A program made the translations under genes and the position numbers. Below are positions 9,445 to 19,046 of a stretch of DNA of 64,000 bases, piece after piece. The notes under the pieces are model-generated. The model saw only the letters and a program-made list of their open reading frames with translations. It was not told the DNA's origin and did no database searches. Source of the DNA: JARYLZ01 sp964388275 (GTDB lineage Bacteria; Bacteroidota; Ignavibacteria; SZUA-365); NCBI GenBank assembly GCA_964388275.1, contig CAYLZD010000001.1:139277-203276 (forward strand). The letters run 5' to 3'. The first letter of the stretch is position 1. The number at the start of each line of letters is the position of its first letter.

Positions 9445-9498
9445 ATACGTTGAATCCTTTATTAAGTCATCCGGAAGGTGCGCCGGAGCGATCGGCGT

Positions 9499-12400
9499 TC
9501 ATTTCAGGAGATCCATGCGCCGGTGTAGCCGCACCGATGGAGTGGTCAACAGCAGAACATAAACCCCGGACGAAAGACCGCCGGCATCAAAAACCAACGA
9601 ATAATTTCCCGCTCTCATCTCGCCGCAGGCGAGGGAGGCGACTCGTCTGCCGAGCAGGTCGATGACAGAAAGATCGGTGAATCCGGACTCGATCAAGCGG
9701 AATTCGACAGTCGTTGCCGCATTGAACGGATTAGGCCTGTTTTGAAGAAGCAGACCGCCGGTCCCCGCATCGAACAGACGCCGGCCCCCTTCCTCGCAAA
9801 CCCGGACCCGAAAAATGCCGTGGATCAACGACACGGTCACTATCGTGTCGCTCCAGGCAAATGATACGAATTCGAGGGGCGATTCGCCGGCCGCACCCAG
9901 AGTCGCCGTACCTTCGAACCAGGCCAGCGTATCGCTCGCGCGGTTGTCAGTACCGCGCAGAGTGATCGTACGAAGGCCGCCCGCATCTTCAAAATGCTCC
10001 AGCAGCGGGTGAAACAGGTCCTTTCGCAACCGGATTTTAGCTTCATATCCATCTCCTTCCCTTATGTATGCGGGCGAAGCGGAGAGCAGCAGTGGAATCC
10101 GGACGCGCTCGCCGGGCATTGCCTCGATTACGGGAAGAGAGACAGTGGCGGCGATCTCATCCGATCTGAAAATAAAAGGCTCCGAACGCGACATGCAGCC
10201 GAATTCGTTGAATGCCTCGACCTCGAAAACGGCGCCGTCGGCGCCTTCAACCGATTGTCCCACCGCATCCGCCAGGAGCGTGTCATTCCTGTACCATCGC
10301 CAGTGATGCGCAGGCGGCGCAATCAGAAGCGCGCCCGCGCGTATGATCCGCGGAATCGGAGGACGTTCCCTTACGATTACGTCGATGGCGTCGGATATGC
10401 CGGCGCAAGCGGATGCGCTGTCGGTTTCGACATGAAAGATTCCGCTCCGCTTCACCGTGACGCTTCTCGTCGTATCACCGCTGCTCCACCTGTATGCGAG
10501 ATACGCGCCCGGTCCGGTTTCGAGCGTCACGCTGTCGCCCTCGCAAAATTCCGTCGCTCCCGAAGCGTATATCGATGGCTTCGTCTTCGGTAAAAATTCC
10601 ACCGATACCGGAGGCGATATCCCCCCGCATCCGTTCGCATCCGTTACGCGCACCCAGACGGACGATGCCGACAACAACCGGATCCGGCGCGTCGTTTCAC
10701 CCGTGGACCATTCGTATGCAATGAAGCCGTCGCCGGCGTCGGCGATGACGGTGTCTCCCTCGCAAGCCGGCATGGCGGTTTGTAACGTCACCAGCGGCCG
10801 GGGAACGGGCGCTAACATTACGGCAACCGTATCGGAAATCCCCTCGCAACCGGCCGAATCGCGCACATGCGCCCAGTACAATCCGGCCTGTGTAACATGG
10901 ATGCCTTCCGAACTGTCCCCTGTCGACCACCCGTAAGACGCCAGGCCTTCCGGCGCGGATAGTCGCAAAGTGTCTCCCTCGCAAAGCGTCACACTGCCGG
11001 ACGGACTAAGAGCCACACGCAGAACATCTGAGACATCCACGGCGAGAATCCCGTCCGCACTGCAACCGCCCGGGCCGACCACCCTGACACTCACGGTATC
11101 ACGCAGTATTTCGGACCAGATAATCCGTATTATGTTCGTGCCGGCGCCGGAGACTATGGTCCCCTTCCGGGAGATCCACTCGAAAAGCGCGCCGTCGAAC
11201 TCGGGCACGGCAAATACGGCTTCGCTGCCCATGCACACCGACAGGGGGCCGCTGATACCGGCGTCCGGAACGGAGTAGACCCGGACGGCGATAGTGTCCG
11301 AGTTTCCGGCGCACCCGGCGGAATCGGCGACCGCCAGAAAATATGAACCGGCGTCCCTCACGACGAGCCGACGCCCGGTCTCGCCGTTCGACCAGAGATA
11401 AGCTGTGAAACCGTCCGGCGCGTGGAGCAGCAGACTGTCGCCCCGGCAGAATTCGGTCCGGCCTGAGAGCGTGATTCGGGGGGATGGCCGCGGACTACGT
11501 CGCACGAGGACCGGAGCGGAAATCCCCTTGCAGCCATCCGAGTTTTCCACTTCAACAGTGATGGAGAGCTCTCCGTAACCCGATTTTAAAACGGTCGAGG
11601 CTCCCGTGTCCCCTGTGCTCCATAAGTATTTTTTGAACACGCCGGCGTTCAGAACGATGCTGTCGTTTCCGCACAACTGCAGTGGTCCGGAAGGCACAAT
11701 AACCGGAAACGGCGACGCGCTGACCCTTACTGCAATCGTATCCGAAACGCCATCGCATCCGTCCCCGTCAGTAACTTCCACAAAGTAGATTCCCGCTGTC
11801 CTGACGATGAGCGAAGACCCGCCCGCTCCAGTGTTCCAACGGTACGACGCATAGCCCGGATCGGCTTCCAGTACGGCGCTGTCCCCGTCGCACAGCGTCA
11901 ATCCGCCGGCAGGCCGGATGCGTGGATTGAGCCTCGATGCGACCGCCACCCGGATCGATGTGTCGACGCCGCAAGCGCCGGAACTGTCCGCGGCTTTTGC
12001 GTGAAGGATGCCGACGCCCGGCTGCGACCATTTCACCCGGACTGTTTCTCCGACGGGCGGCGAGACGAGATCGCCTCCCATGACGGACCATGTGACTTCA
12101 GCGCCCGGTGACGAGATCGCCGCATATGTGCGAACGCTCTGCACACAGGCGCTGCCCGGTCCTGACACTCTGAGAAGCGGTTTCGGGATGAACCTGACAG
12201 GCATATGGATGGAAGAGTCGGAGCATCCGCCCGAACTCGAGACAAACACTCGATATGTCCCGCTTTTCACTACAAGGAGATCGGATGCTGTATCCGCCTT
12301 CAGGAGTTCGTAGTTTCGGAACCAACGGTACCGGAAAGACGCATCAAAGGCCGCGGACAGAAGCAGGGTATCACCCTCGCAGGCGGGCTGCGGTCCGGCC

Positions 12401-15400
12401 AGCCGTAGTTCCGCGGAAGGGGTTGTCTCGAAAACAAGATCCAACGATGCCGAGTGCGCGGAGCAACCTGCCGTATCAATGGCGACACAGGAATATCTCC
12501 CGGAAGATCTAACGACAAGAGTGTCGGATTTTTCCCCGTCAAGAAGCGCGCCGTTTCTCAGCCAGGCAACGGCATTGCTTGTATCAGTCGACGCGTACAA
12601 CACAATGCTGTCGCCTTCACAAGCAGCGGATGACTGCGCCGAAATTCGAACGATCGGAGAAGGTCGCAACCGGACCTCCAACGGCAAGGACGTCGATGCG
12701 CAGCCCGAGCTGGTTTTATACTCGACGGTATACAGGCCTTCATCTCGAATATTGAGGGACTGCGTTTCCGCTCCGGACATGAGCATGCCGTTTCTGAACC
12801 AGCGGATCTTCCAGCCCCCGGACGGTCCCGCCGTCAGTTCCACGCTGTCGCCTTGACAAAGCGCAAGCGGACCTGACGGCGTGATTACAGGCACAGGCAC
12901 GGAATCCAATAGGACCGCTACCGGCGGCGATAAGGTTTCGCAGTTGAATTCGTTGGTTACGACCACCCTGTATTCGCCCGCCTGGCGTGCGACGCACTCG
13001 GGCCCGACGGCCCCGGGAATATCGACGCCGTCCAGCATCCATTGATACCGGGCTTTCGGGAGCAATGTCGCCCGGAGCAGGGCCGAATCAGGCCGGCACA
13101 GCAGTAGCGGGCCGGCAGGAACAACCGACGCCTCCGGGCGCGGAAGCAGGATAACCGTCACGTATCCGGATAACGAAGCGCAGCCGGCAGCATTGACCGC
13201 GCGTGCACGGTATCGTCCCGGCAACACGACTGCCAGAGTCGCGCCGCTTGCGCCGGGAATTTCCACATCGTCCTTCAGCCAAGCCAATTGCGCTCCCGGG
13301 GATGCGGCGGCAGTAAGGAATGCGACCTTGCCCTCGCAAAGGCGCAAAGTGTCGGCCGGCGTCACCGTGACAGCAGGAGAAGGCAGCAGGTTGATCTGAA
13401 CGGGAGTTGTTTCGACCGGACAGCGTCCCGAGTTGGTGATCCGCACTGAATAGCCGCCATCCTCCTTCACCGCGAAGCAGGACGCTTGAGCGCCGGGGAT
13501 GTCTATTCCGTTTCTCTTCCATTGGTACATGTATGAGGGTCTGAAAACAGCGCAGAGTCCCACACTGTCGCCGTCGCAGAAAGGCGCCTTCCCGGTTATT
13601 GAAACCGAGGTATCCGGAAGAGACATTACTATGATGTCCTTTCCGTTGTCCCTTCCTGTCACAGGCGGACTGGAAGAAATGACACGCACACGGTACTTGT
13701 CGCCGTCGACTGCTCCCGGCGGGATCACCGCATTTATCACTCCCGAGCTCGCCGCTGCGGTCTGCCCGATGCCGGCCGGAGGAGTGAAGTAACCCAGGGG
13801 CGTGGAAAGCTGTGCCGTGAAGATGTTGCCCGGTCCGTAGGCGCCGGAGGCCGCGTAGGCGATCTGAAAAGACTCGCCCGCGCAGAGAGTGTCCTTGGAT
13901 ACCGAGAGGATGATTATCTCGTTTGCGCCCTGAACCCCGTTGAATTTAGCGACGAATCCATCCGAAATGCCGCCGCCGTATGCCGCCTGATGAGAGCCGG
14001 CAGTGGAGATGTAACTCAAACTCGACGACAGCCCGGCAATAATCGCATTGCCTGCTTGATCGGTCGTCACCGCGTATGCGACGTCATTGTCGGCACCCCC
14101 GTAATAACTTCCCCACAATCTTCCGCCCATCGATGAAAATTTCGCTATGAACGCGTCCTCGACGGAATTCTGCGATGTCTGGTGCGCGCCCGCCGTGGCG
14201 ATTCCGCTGCCGCTTCCCGTCAACCCGGCGACAAATATGTCGCCGCCGGCATCGACGGAAACTGCAAACGCTTCGTCTCCGTAAGCGCCGCCGAAATAGC
14301 TTCCCCATTGCCTTGTCCCGAAAGGAGAGAAGCGCGCCACGAAAGCGTCGTTGTTGAACTGATAACTCTGCTGATGAGCGCCAGGGGTCGCGATGCCCGA
14401 CAGACTCGACGTTCCCCCGGCCAGGATCACGAAACCGTTGCCGTCAACCGCGGCGCTCCTGCCGGTTTCCGAGCCCGAACCGCCGTAATAGGTTGCCCAC
14501 TGCCTGACTCCCGCTGCCGAGAATCTTGCCACGAAAGCATCCAGAGCTCCGCTCAGGGAAGTGGAATGCGCGCCGATGGAGGCGATTCCGGCCGGGCTGG
14601 AGGTCGTGCCCGCAATGACGGCATCGCCTCCAGCGTCGATCACCGCCGAAGCGGCGCCCTCTGAATCCGCGCCGCCGAAATACGTGGCCCAAATCATCGC
14701 GCCTGAGCTGTTGAACTTCGCAAGGAAAGCGTCGTCGTTGCCACCTCCGTACGCGCTCTGATGCGCTCCTACAGTGGCTATGCCGGCAACACTTTCGGTC
14801 CGCCCCGCAACCACGATATCACCGGAGGAGTTCACGGACACGCCGTAACACTGATCCGTTCCGGATCCCCCCAGATAAGTTGACCATTGTCGCACACCCG
14901 CGGCCGAAAATTTCATGACGAAGCCGTCGTAGAGCCCTCCGCCATATACCTGCTGATGGGCGCCTGCGCCTGTCAGGCCGTTTGTGCTGGCAGTGTAACC
15001 GGCAATCACCACGGTATTCATGGCTGCCGCAGACACCGTCTGCGCGAAATCGTTCGCAACACCGCCCGCGTAAGTTCCCCAAGTCCGTGTACCCGCGGGA
15101 GAAAAGCGGACCAGGAAAGCATCCGAAATGCCGATTAGCATGTTCTGATGCGAACCTGATGTTGCGATCATCAGATCGCTGTGCGTCCAGCCGCAAGCAT
15201 AGACGTTGCCGTTGGCATCTGTTGCGACGCTCGTAGCGTAATCCTGCAGGCTTCCGCCGTAGAAAGTAGCCCATTGCAGCGTCGGGTCTATGACGAGAAC
15301 TTCGCCTGAACGAGCGGACTCGACAGAATACCCCAGCACATTTCCATCCAGCCGAAATGAGGCATTCAACTCCCTTGCCCCTTCGGGCACCCCGCCCTCT

Positions 15401-16281
15401 TCCGGAATTAATCCCGAAGCGTCTTCGCGGGCGTCGGATGCGCTGATCGCATAGCAATGCGAAAGAGTTTCGGTAATCAGTCCGCCGGGCATGCCGGATT
15501 CCAGGAGATCGGGCGCTCGCAGGAATGGAACGGCCGCTCCTCCGTAACGCAGCCGCACATTCGACAGGAGGGCGCCGGGATTGACGATAAACGAGTATTT
15601 CAGAGCCGGTGGGGCGGATGCGTCGGCATCCTCTATCGCAAATACGGCGTCGACGCCGGGCCATATGCCTCGCATGATAACGCGCCTGAAGCGTCGAACA
15701 CCGGTAATCCCAGCTTCCGGCATTCCGTTCAGATAGTAATTGTCGGTATCGGGAAAAGGAAAAAAGCCTATGACTTCCGCTTCAGCCGAAGCGCCGATAA
15801 AAGTCACCTCTCCGCGGGAAATCCGAATTCCTGCTTCAGGCGCGGAGGAAGCCGGCGCCACGAGCCGACTGTGCTCGCGCACCGGCGCGCCCAGGTTTTC
15901 CGGGATCTCCAGTTTGGAGTTTTCCGGAACGGCAAGTTCGAAGCTGAAGCCGTCGCGGCGCAAGTGCAGCCGGAATTCTTCTGTAGCGTAGGAGAACAGC
16001 ACATCATTCCTCGGATTCCCGTGCTGATCCCGCATCTGTCCGGCATTTTCATGAAAACCCGGACCGCCTCGCAAGCACAACCGCGCGGCGGACGGAGTGA
16101 TCACTTCAGACTGCTCAGACGCGTGCGAGCAGGACAAGAGCGCCGCGCAGGCCACCGCCGCTGCAATCGATCCTTTCAACACGCAATTTCCGACTCTCGA
16201 GAGAATCCATGCTCGGCTCGCTGTGGATGCACCGGAACTGATATGGCGGAACGCGGGTGATGTGAAGTGGAATTTGGGCAT
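9499..16281 (-). CDS. Giant secreted surface protein: SBBP beta-propeller repeats, Ig-like repeats and type IX sorting domain
   Basis: A 2260-residue protein predicted to be exported and anchored or released at the cell surface. A hydrophobic export signal lies at about residues 34-53 (LKGSIAAAVACAALLSC, lipobox-like). The region to about 370 looks like the DUF7948-type domain (FHENAGQM; LHLRRDGFSFEL). About seven SBBP repeats follow (each with a W-x-x-Y-x-GG core, ending near 810). Then come about fourteen Ig/PKD-like repeats, each starting with a pattern like LCEGDSV and containing YxWSxG, a cohesin-like domain near 2030-2160, and a C-terminal type A sorting domain (NRPNPFNAATTVEFRL to the RMDLLK end). 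The start is uncertain. The ATG at 16281 has no visible ribosome binding site, and a GTG at 16179 would start just before the signal. Likely an adhesin or surface-layer-like protein. Confidence 0.9.
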   Translation of the reverse strand: MPKFHFTSPAFRHISSGASTASRAWILSRVGNCVLKGSIAAAVACAALLSCSHASEQSEVITPSAARLCLRGGPGFHENAGQMRDQHGNPRNDVLFSYATEEFRLHLRRDGFSFELAVPENSKLEIPENLGAPVREHSRLVAPASSAPEAGIRISRGEVTFIGASAEAEVIGFFPFPDTDNYYLNGMPEAGITGVRRFRRVIMRGIWPGVDAVFAIEDADASAPPALKYSFIVNPGALLSNVRLRYGGAAVPFLRAPDLLESGMPGGLITETLSHCYAISASDAREDASGLIPEEGGVPEGARELNASFRLDGNVLGYSVESARSGEVLVIDPTLQWATFYGGSLQDYATSVATDANGNVYACGWTHSDLMIATSGSHQNMLIGISDAFLVRFSPAGTRTWGTYAGGVANDFAQTVSAAAMNTVVIAGYTASTNGLTGAGAHQQVYGGGLYDGFVMKFSAAGVRQWSTYLGGSGTDQCYGVSVNSSGDIVVAGRTESVAGIATVGAHQSAYGGGNDDAFLAKFNSSGAMIWATYFGGADSEGAASAVIDAGGDAVIAGTTSSPAGIASIGAHSTSLSGALDAFVARFSAAGVRQWATYYGGSGSETGRSAAVDGNGFVILAGGTSSLSGIATPGAHQQSYQFNNDAFVARFSPFGTRQWGSYFGGAYGDEAFAVSVDAGGDIFVAGLTGSGSGIATAGAHQTSQNSVEDAFIAKFSSMGGRLWGSYYGGADNDVAYAVTTDQAGNAIIAGLSSSLSYISTAGSHQAAYGGGISDGFVAKFNGVQGANEIIILSVSKDTLCAGESFQIAYAASGAYGPGNIFTAQLSTPLGYFTPPAGIGQTAAASSGVINAVIPPGAVDGDKYRVRVISSSPPVTGRDNGKDIIVMSLPDTSVSITGKAPFCDGDSVGLCAVFRPSYMYQWKRNGIDIPGAQASCFAVKEDGGYSVRITNSGRCPVETTPVQINLLPSPAVTVTPADTLRLCEGKVAFLTAAASPGAQLAWLKDDVEIPGASGATLAVVLPGRYRARAVNAAGCASLSGYVTVILLPRPEASVVPAGPLLLCRPDSALLRATLLPKARYQWMLDGVDIPGAVGPECVARQAGEYRVVVTNEFNCETLSPPVAVLLDSVPVPVITPSGPLALCQGDSVELTAGPSGGWKIRWFRNGMLMSGAETQSLNIRDEGLYTVEYKTSSGCASTSLPLEVRLRPSPIVRISAQSSAACEGDSIVLYASTDTSNAVAWLRNGALLDGEKSDTLVVRSSGRYSCVAIDTAGCSAHSASLDLVFETTPSAELRLAGPQPACEGDTLLLSAAFDASFRYRWFRNYELLKADTASDLLVVKSGTYRVFVSSSGGCSDSSIHMPVRFIPKPLLRVSGPGSACVQSVRTYAAISSPGAEVTWSVMGGDLVSPPVGETVRVKWSQPGVGILHAKAADSSGACGVDTSIRVAVASRLNPRIRPAGGLTLCDGDSAVLEADPGYASYRWNTGAGGSSLIVRTAGIYFVEVTDGDGCDGVSDTIAVRVSASPFPVIVPSGPLQLCGNDSIVLNAGVFKKYLWSTGDTGASTVLKSGYGELSITVEVENSDGCKGISAPVLVRRSPRPSPRITLSGRTEFCRGDSLLLHAPDGFTAYLWSNGETGRRLVVRDAGSYFLAVADSAGCAGNSDTIAVRVYSVPDAGISGPLSVCMGSEAVFAVPEFDGALFEWISRKGTIVSGAGTNIIRIIWSEILRDTVSVRVVGPGGCSADGILAVDVSDVLRVALSPSGSVTLCEGDTLRLSAPEGLASYGWSTGDSSEGIHVTQAGLYWAHVRDSAGCEGISDTVAVMLAPVPRPLVTLQTAMPACEGDTVIADAGDGFIAYEWSTGETTRRIRLLSASSVWVRVTDANGCGGISPPVSVEFLPKTKPSIYASGATEFCEGDSVTLETGPGAYLAYRWSSGDTTRSVTVKRSGIFHVETDSASACAGISDAIDVIVRERPPIPRIIRAGALLIAPPAHHWRWYRNDTLLADAVGQSVEGADGAVFEVEAFNEFGCMSRSEPFIFRSDEIAATVSLPVIEAMPGERVRIPLLLSASPAYIREGDGYEAKIRLRKDLFHPLLEHFEDAGGLRTITLRGTDNRASDTLAWFEGTATLGAAGESPLEFVSFAWSDTIVTVSLIHGIFRVRVCEEGGRRLFDAGTGGLLLQNRPNPFNAATTVEFRLIESGFTDLSVIDLLGRRVASLACGEMRAGNYSLVFDAGGLSSGVYVLLLTTPSVRLHRRMDLLK

Positions 16282-16375
16282 ACTACGATAAACGCTCTGA
16301 AGCGCATACTAGCTCAATTTCGGTTCACTTTCAACCCGTCCAACACTCGGTACCTGCCACACTTGAGCGGAGACC

Positions 16376-16410
16376 GGAAGAACGGCGGCGCCTTTCGAGG
16401 GGCGCCGCCG
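16376..16410 (-). terminator. Rho-independent terminator after citrate synthase
   Basis: Perfect 10-bp GC stem CGGCGGCGCC / GGCGCCGCCG with an 8-base loop, 21 bases past the citrate synthase stop. On the minus strand it is followed by TTCTTCC, so the T-run is short. Confidence 0.6.
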
Positions 16411-16430
16411 GTACACAAGCTCAAGAGATG

Positions 16431-17708
16431 TCAGCCCTGCGCGATCTTCCTGAAAGCGGGGGTCGGCAGGGACTTCGGACGGGTAATGGGATAACCCATG
16501 GCGCGGCTGACAACCGCCTGCGACGTGATGCCGAGGGCCCTGGACACGCTGAACAGCACCGTGTAGTAATCGAATTCCGTGAGTCCGTAGTGGTAGAGCA
16601 GAGCGCCGCTGCCGGCATCCACGTTCGGCCACGGATCCTTGATCTTCTGCACCTGTCGCAGCACTCCCGGTACGACGTCGAAGACGTTGGATACGATTTG
16701 GAACACGGGGTCGGACGAGCAGTACTTCTTTCCGAAGGCGAGGAAGGCATCGAAGCGCGGATCCGTGATACGAAGAACCGCGTGCCCGTAACCCGGCACC
16801 ACTTTTCCGGATTCCAGGGTTTCCCAAGCGAATTTCTCGAGCTGCTCGTTAGTCGGCACTCCGCCGAAACGTTCGAGGGTTTCCAGCACCCATTTGAGAC
16901 ACTCCTGATTCGCGAGTCCGTGCAATGGACCCGCGAGCCCGTTGAGACCGGCCGATAGGGCGTAATAAAGATCCGAGAGAGCCGAATTCACGGTGGCTGC
17001 GGAAAACGCGCTGACGTTGCCGCCTTCATGATCGCTGTGAAGCACGAGGTAAAGCTGCATGAGTTTGGTGAATTCGCCGTTCGGGTCTCCGAGCCCGAGC
17101 ATGTTCACGTAATCGGCGCCCCAGTCGAGCGAACCGTCAGACGGGATGCGCTCACCCTTGCCGAAACGCATACGGTAAATGCCGGCGGCAATGGCCGGGA
17201 GTTTGGCCACGATGCTCAAGGCATCCTCCAGCGTCGCGGTCCAGTATTCATCCTTCGTCATCCCGGCATTGTACTTGCTGCAGAACACCGATTCCTTCTG
17301 CATCACCAAAATCGCGGTGTTGAACATCGCCATCGGATGCGAACCGGCCGGCATGGCCTTGATGACGTCCCATACGTATCCCGGGACTTCGCTGCGTGCA
17401 CTCAGCTCACCGCGGATCTCCGCCAGCTCGGCGGTACCGGGCAAGGAACCGGAAAGCAGCAGCCAGAAAATTTCCTCAGGCAGTTTGGCTGTGAGTTCCT
17501 TGAGTTCGATCCCTCGAATTATCAGCCCTTTATCGGGAGGGACTTCGGAAGTGTCGCAAACCAGACCTTTCACGCCGCGCATGCCGCCGTAGGCCTGGCT
17601 CAGGGTTACCTGCGACACGACCTTGTCGCCGTGTTCCTTCACAAGCGCTTTGATTTCATCCCGCGCGGCGGCGTAAACCGTTGCGAGTTTGTCCGTGAGT
17701 AATGACAT
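16431..17708 (-). CDS. Citrate synthase (mitochondrial-type)
   Basis: Condenses acetyl-CoA and oxaloacetate to citrate as the entry step of the TCA cycle. It is a 425-residue protein of the eukaryote-like (type I dimeric) class rather than the E. coli GltA class. The catalytic triad is visible as His263 (GPLHGLAN), His309 (VPGYGHAVLR) and Asp364 (PNVDAGSG). Their spacing is identical to pig His274, His320 and Asp375. The HSDHEGGN motif precedes the first His. The start ATG at 17708 has GAGGG a few bases upstream. It is divergent from malate dehydrogenase across a 226-bp AT-rich region and is followed by a terminator hairpin. Confidence 0.96.
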   Translation of the reverse strand: MSLLTDKLATVYAAARDEIKALVKEHGDKVVSQVTLSQAYGGMRGVKGLVCDTSEVPPDKGLIIRGIELKELTAKLPEEIFWLLLSGSLPGTAELAEIRGELSARSEVPGYVWDVIKAMPAGSHPMAMFNTAILVMQKESVFCSKYNAGMTKDEYWTATLEDALSIVAKLPAIAAGIYRMRFGKGERIPSDGSLDWGADYVNMLGLGDPNGEFTKLMQLYLVLHSDHEGGNVSAFSAATVNSALSDLYYALSAGLNGLAGPLHGLANQECLKWVLETLERFGGVPTNEQLEKFAWETLESGKVVPGYGHAVLRITDPRFDAFLAFGKKYCSSDPVFQIVSNVFDVVPGVLRQVQKIKDPWPNVDAGSGALLYHYGLTEFDYYTVLFSVSRALGITSQAVVSRAMGYPITRPKSLPTPAFRKIAQG

Positions 17709-17934
17709 AGTTCAGCCCTCAGGAGTTTGATGGTTAAGAAGAGAAGATAAATACGTACATTAAAAAGTAACGAACCGCGCATTGAAAATCAATTAATTCC
17801 ATCGGTAATTGGGATATTTTTAATCCATTTAAATTTTCCGGACAGGAAAACTTTTCATACATTCACTCCGCACAGGCAATACTCGGGCACGCGAGATATT
17901 CTTCTCTTCCAATCTTCCACCCAGCAGGAGCAGC
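17709..17934. promoter_or_regulatory. Divergent promoter region between citrate synthase and malate dehydrogenase
   Basis: A 226-bp AT-rich stretch between two divergent TCA-cycle genes, so promoters for both must lie here. It includes an inverted repeat TTTTCC-ggaca-GGAAAA at 17834-17850, about 85 bases before the malate dehydrogenase start. No -35/-10 pair was convincing enough to place exactly. Confidence 0.5.
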
Positions 17935-18924
17935 ATGATGGCAAACAAAGTCAAAGTGGCAGTCACCGGCGCCGCAGGAGCAATCGGCTACTCGATACTT
18001 CCGCGCATAGCATCGGGCCAGATGTTCGGCCCCGACACCAATGTGGAATTGCGTCTTCTCGAACTTCCGCCGGCCATGGGCGCCTTGCAAGCCGTCGCCA
18101 TGGAGATGGAGGACTGCGCCTTTCCCCTACTAGACAATGTAGTGGTTACCGACGACACGGAAACCGTGTTCGACGGCGTCAACTGGGCGCTGTTGATCGG
18201 AGCCAAACCGCGGACGAAAGGCATGGAACGCAGCGACCTGATAAAGGATAACGGCCCCATATTCGTCGGACAGGGAAAGGCGATCGAGGCGAAGGCGGCC
18301 GGCGATGTGCGCGTTGTTGTCGTGGGAAATCCGTGCAATACGAATGCTCTGATAGCAATGCAGAACGCGAAGAGCCTGCCGCGCGAACGTTTCACCGCGC
18401 TGACCTTCCTCGATCAGAACCGCTCGGTCGCCCAGCTGGCGATCAAGGCCGGAGTCCGCACAAACTCGATATCCCATATCGCCATCTGGGGGAATCATTC
18501 TACGACGATGTACCCCGACCTCGACAACGCCAGAATCGAAGGCAAACCGCTGCGCGAGGTCATAACTGACGCTGATTGGCTGCAGGGCGATTTCATTAAG
18601 ATCATTCAACAGCGCGGTGCGGCTATCATCAACGCGCGCGGCGCTTCGTCCGCCGCATCGGCCGCGAATGCCACGATAGATCACGTTTCCAGCTTCCTCA
18701 GGAGGACCGAGGGCGACAACTGGTTCTCTGCCGGCGTGCCTTCCGACGGCAGCTACGGGATCGACGAGGGCTTGATTTTCTCGTTCCCGGTGCGCAGCGA
18801 CGGCAACGGCGGTTACTCGATCGTCCAGGGCCTTACGCTCAGCGATTACGCAAGAGAAAAACTGGGCAAGACCCTTCAGGAACTCCGCGATGAGAAAGCG
18901 GTTGTCGCCGATCTGCTCGGTTGA
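17935..18924 (+). CDS. mdh: Malate dehydrogenase (NAD-dependent, cytosolic-type)
   Basis: Oxidises malate to oxaloacetate, supplying the substrate of the divergently transcribed citrate synthase. The 329 residues belong to the cytosolic/chloroplast MDH group, not the lactate-dehydrogenase-like bacterial group. The Rossmann motif VTGAAGAIGYSILPRIA is near the N-terminus. GNPCNTNA, the proton-relay Asp in FLDQNRSVAQLA and the catalytic His in IWGNHSTTMYPD are also present. An AGGAG ribosome binding site precedes two tandem ATG codons (17935 and 17938), and either may be used. A hairpin follows 18 bases after the stop. Confidence 0.96.
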   Translation: MMANKVKVAVTGAAGAIGYSILPRIASGQMFGPDTNVELRLLELPPAMGALQAVAMEMEDCAFPLLDNVVVTDDTETVFDGVNWALLIGAKPRTKGMERSDLIKDNGPIFVGQGKAIEAKAAGDVRVVVVGNPCNTNALIAMQNAKSLPRERFTALTFLDQNRSVAQLAIKAGVRTNSISHIAIWGNHSTTMYPDLDNARIEGKPLREVITDADWLQGDFIKIIQQRGAAIINARGASSAASAANATIDHVSSFLRRTEGDNWFSAGVPSDGSYGIDEGLIFSFPVRSDGNGGYSIVQGLTLSDYAREKLGKTLQELRDEKAVVADLLG

Positions 18925-18941
18925 ACAATCTTCGCCGGCTT

Positions 18942-18983
18942 AAAATTGAGCGGTTGCATCCTTATTGCAGCCGCTTTCAATTT
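18942..18983. terminator. Probable bidirectional terminator
   Basis: A long hairpin whose outer stem AAATTGA/TCAATTT and inner stem GCGG/CCGC (two-base bulge) enclose TTGCA/TGCAG and a short loop. It lies between mdh (+) and the small secreted protein gene (-). The A/T-rich outer stem supplies short T-runs in both directions. Confidence 0.5.
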
Positions 18984-19046
18984 GTACCGGCGGCTCGGAG
19001 ACTCAGGACACATGGGATGATCCGAGCAAGCAGTCGGAGGGCGGTT

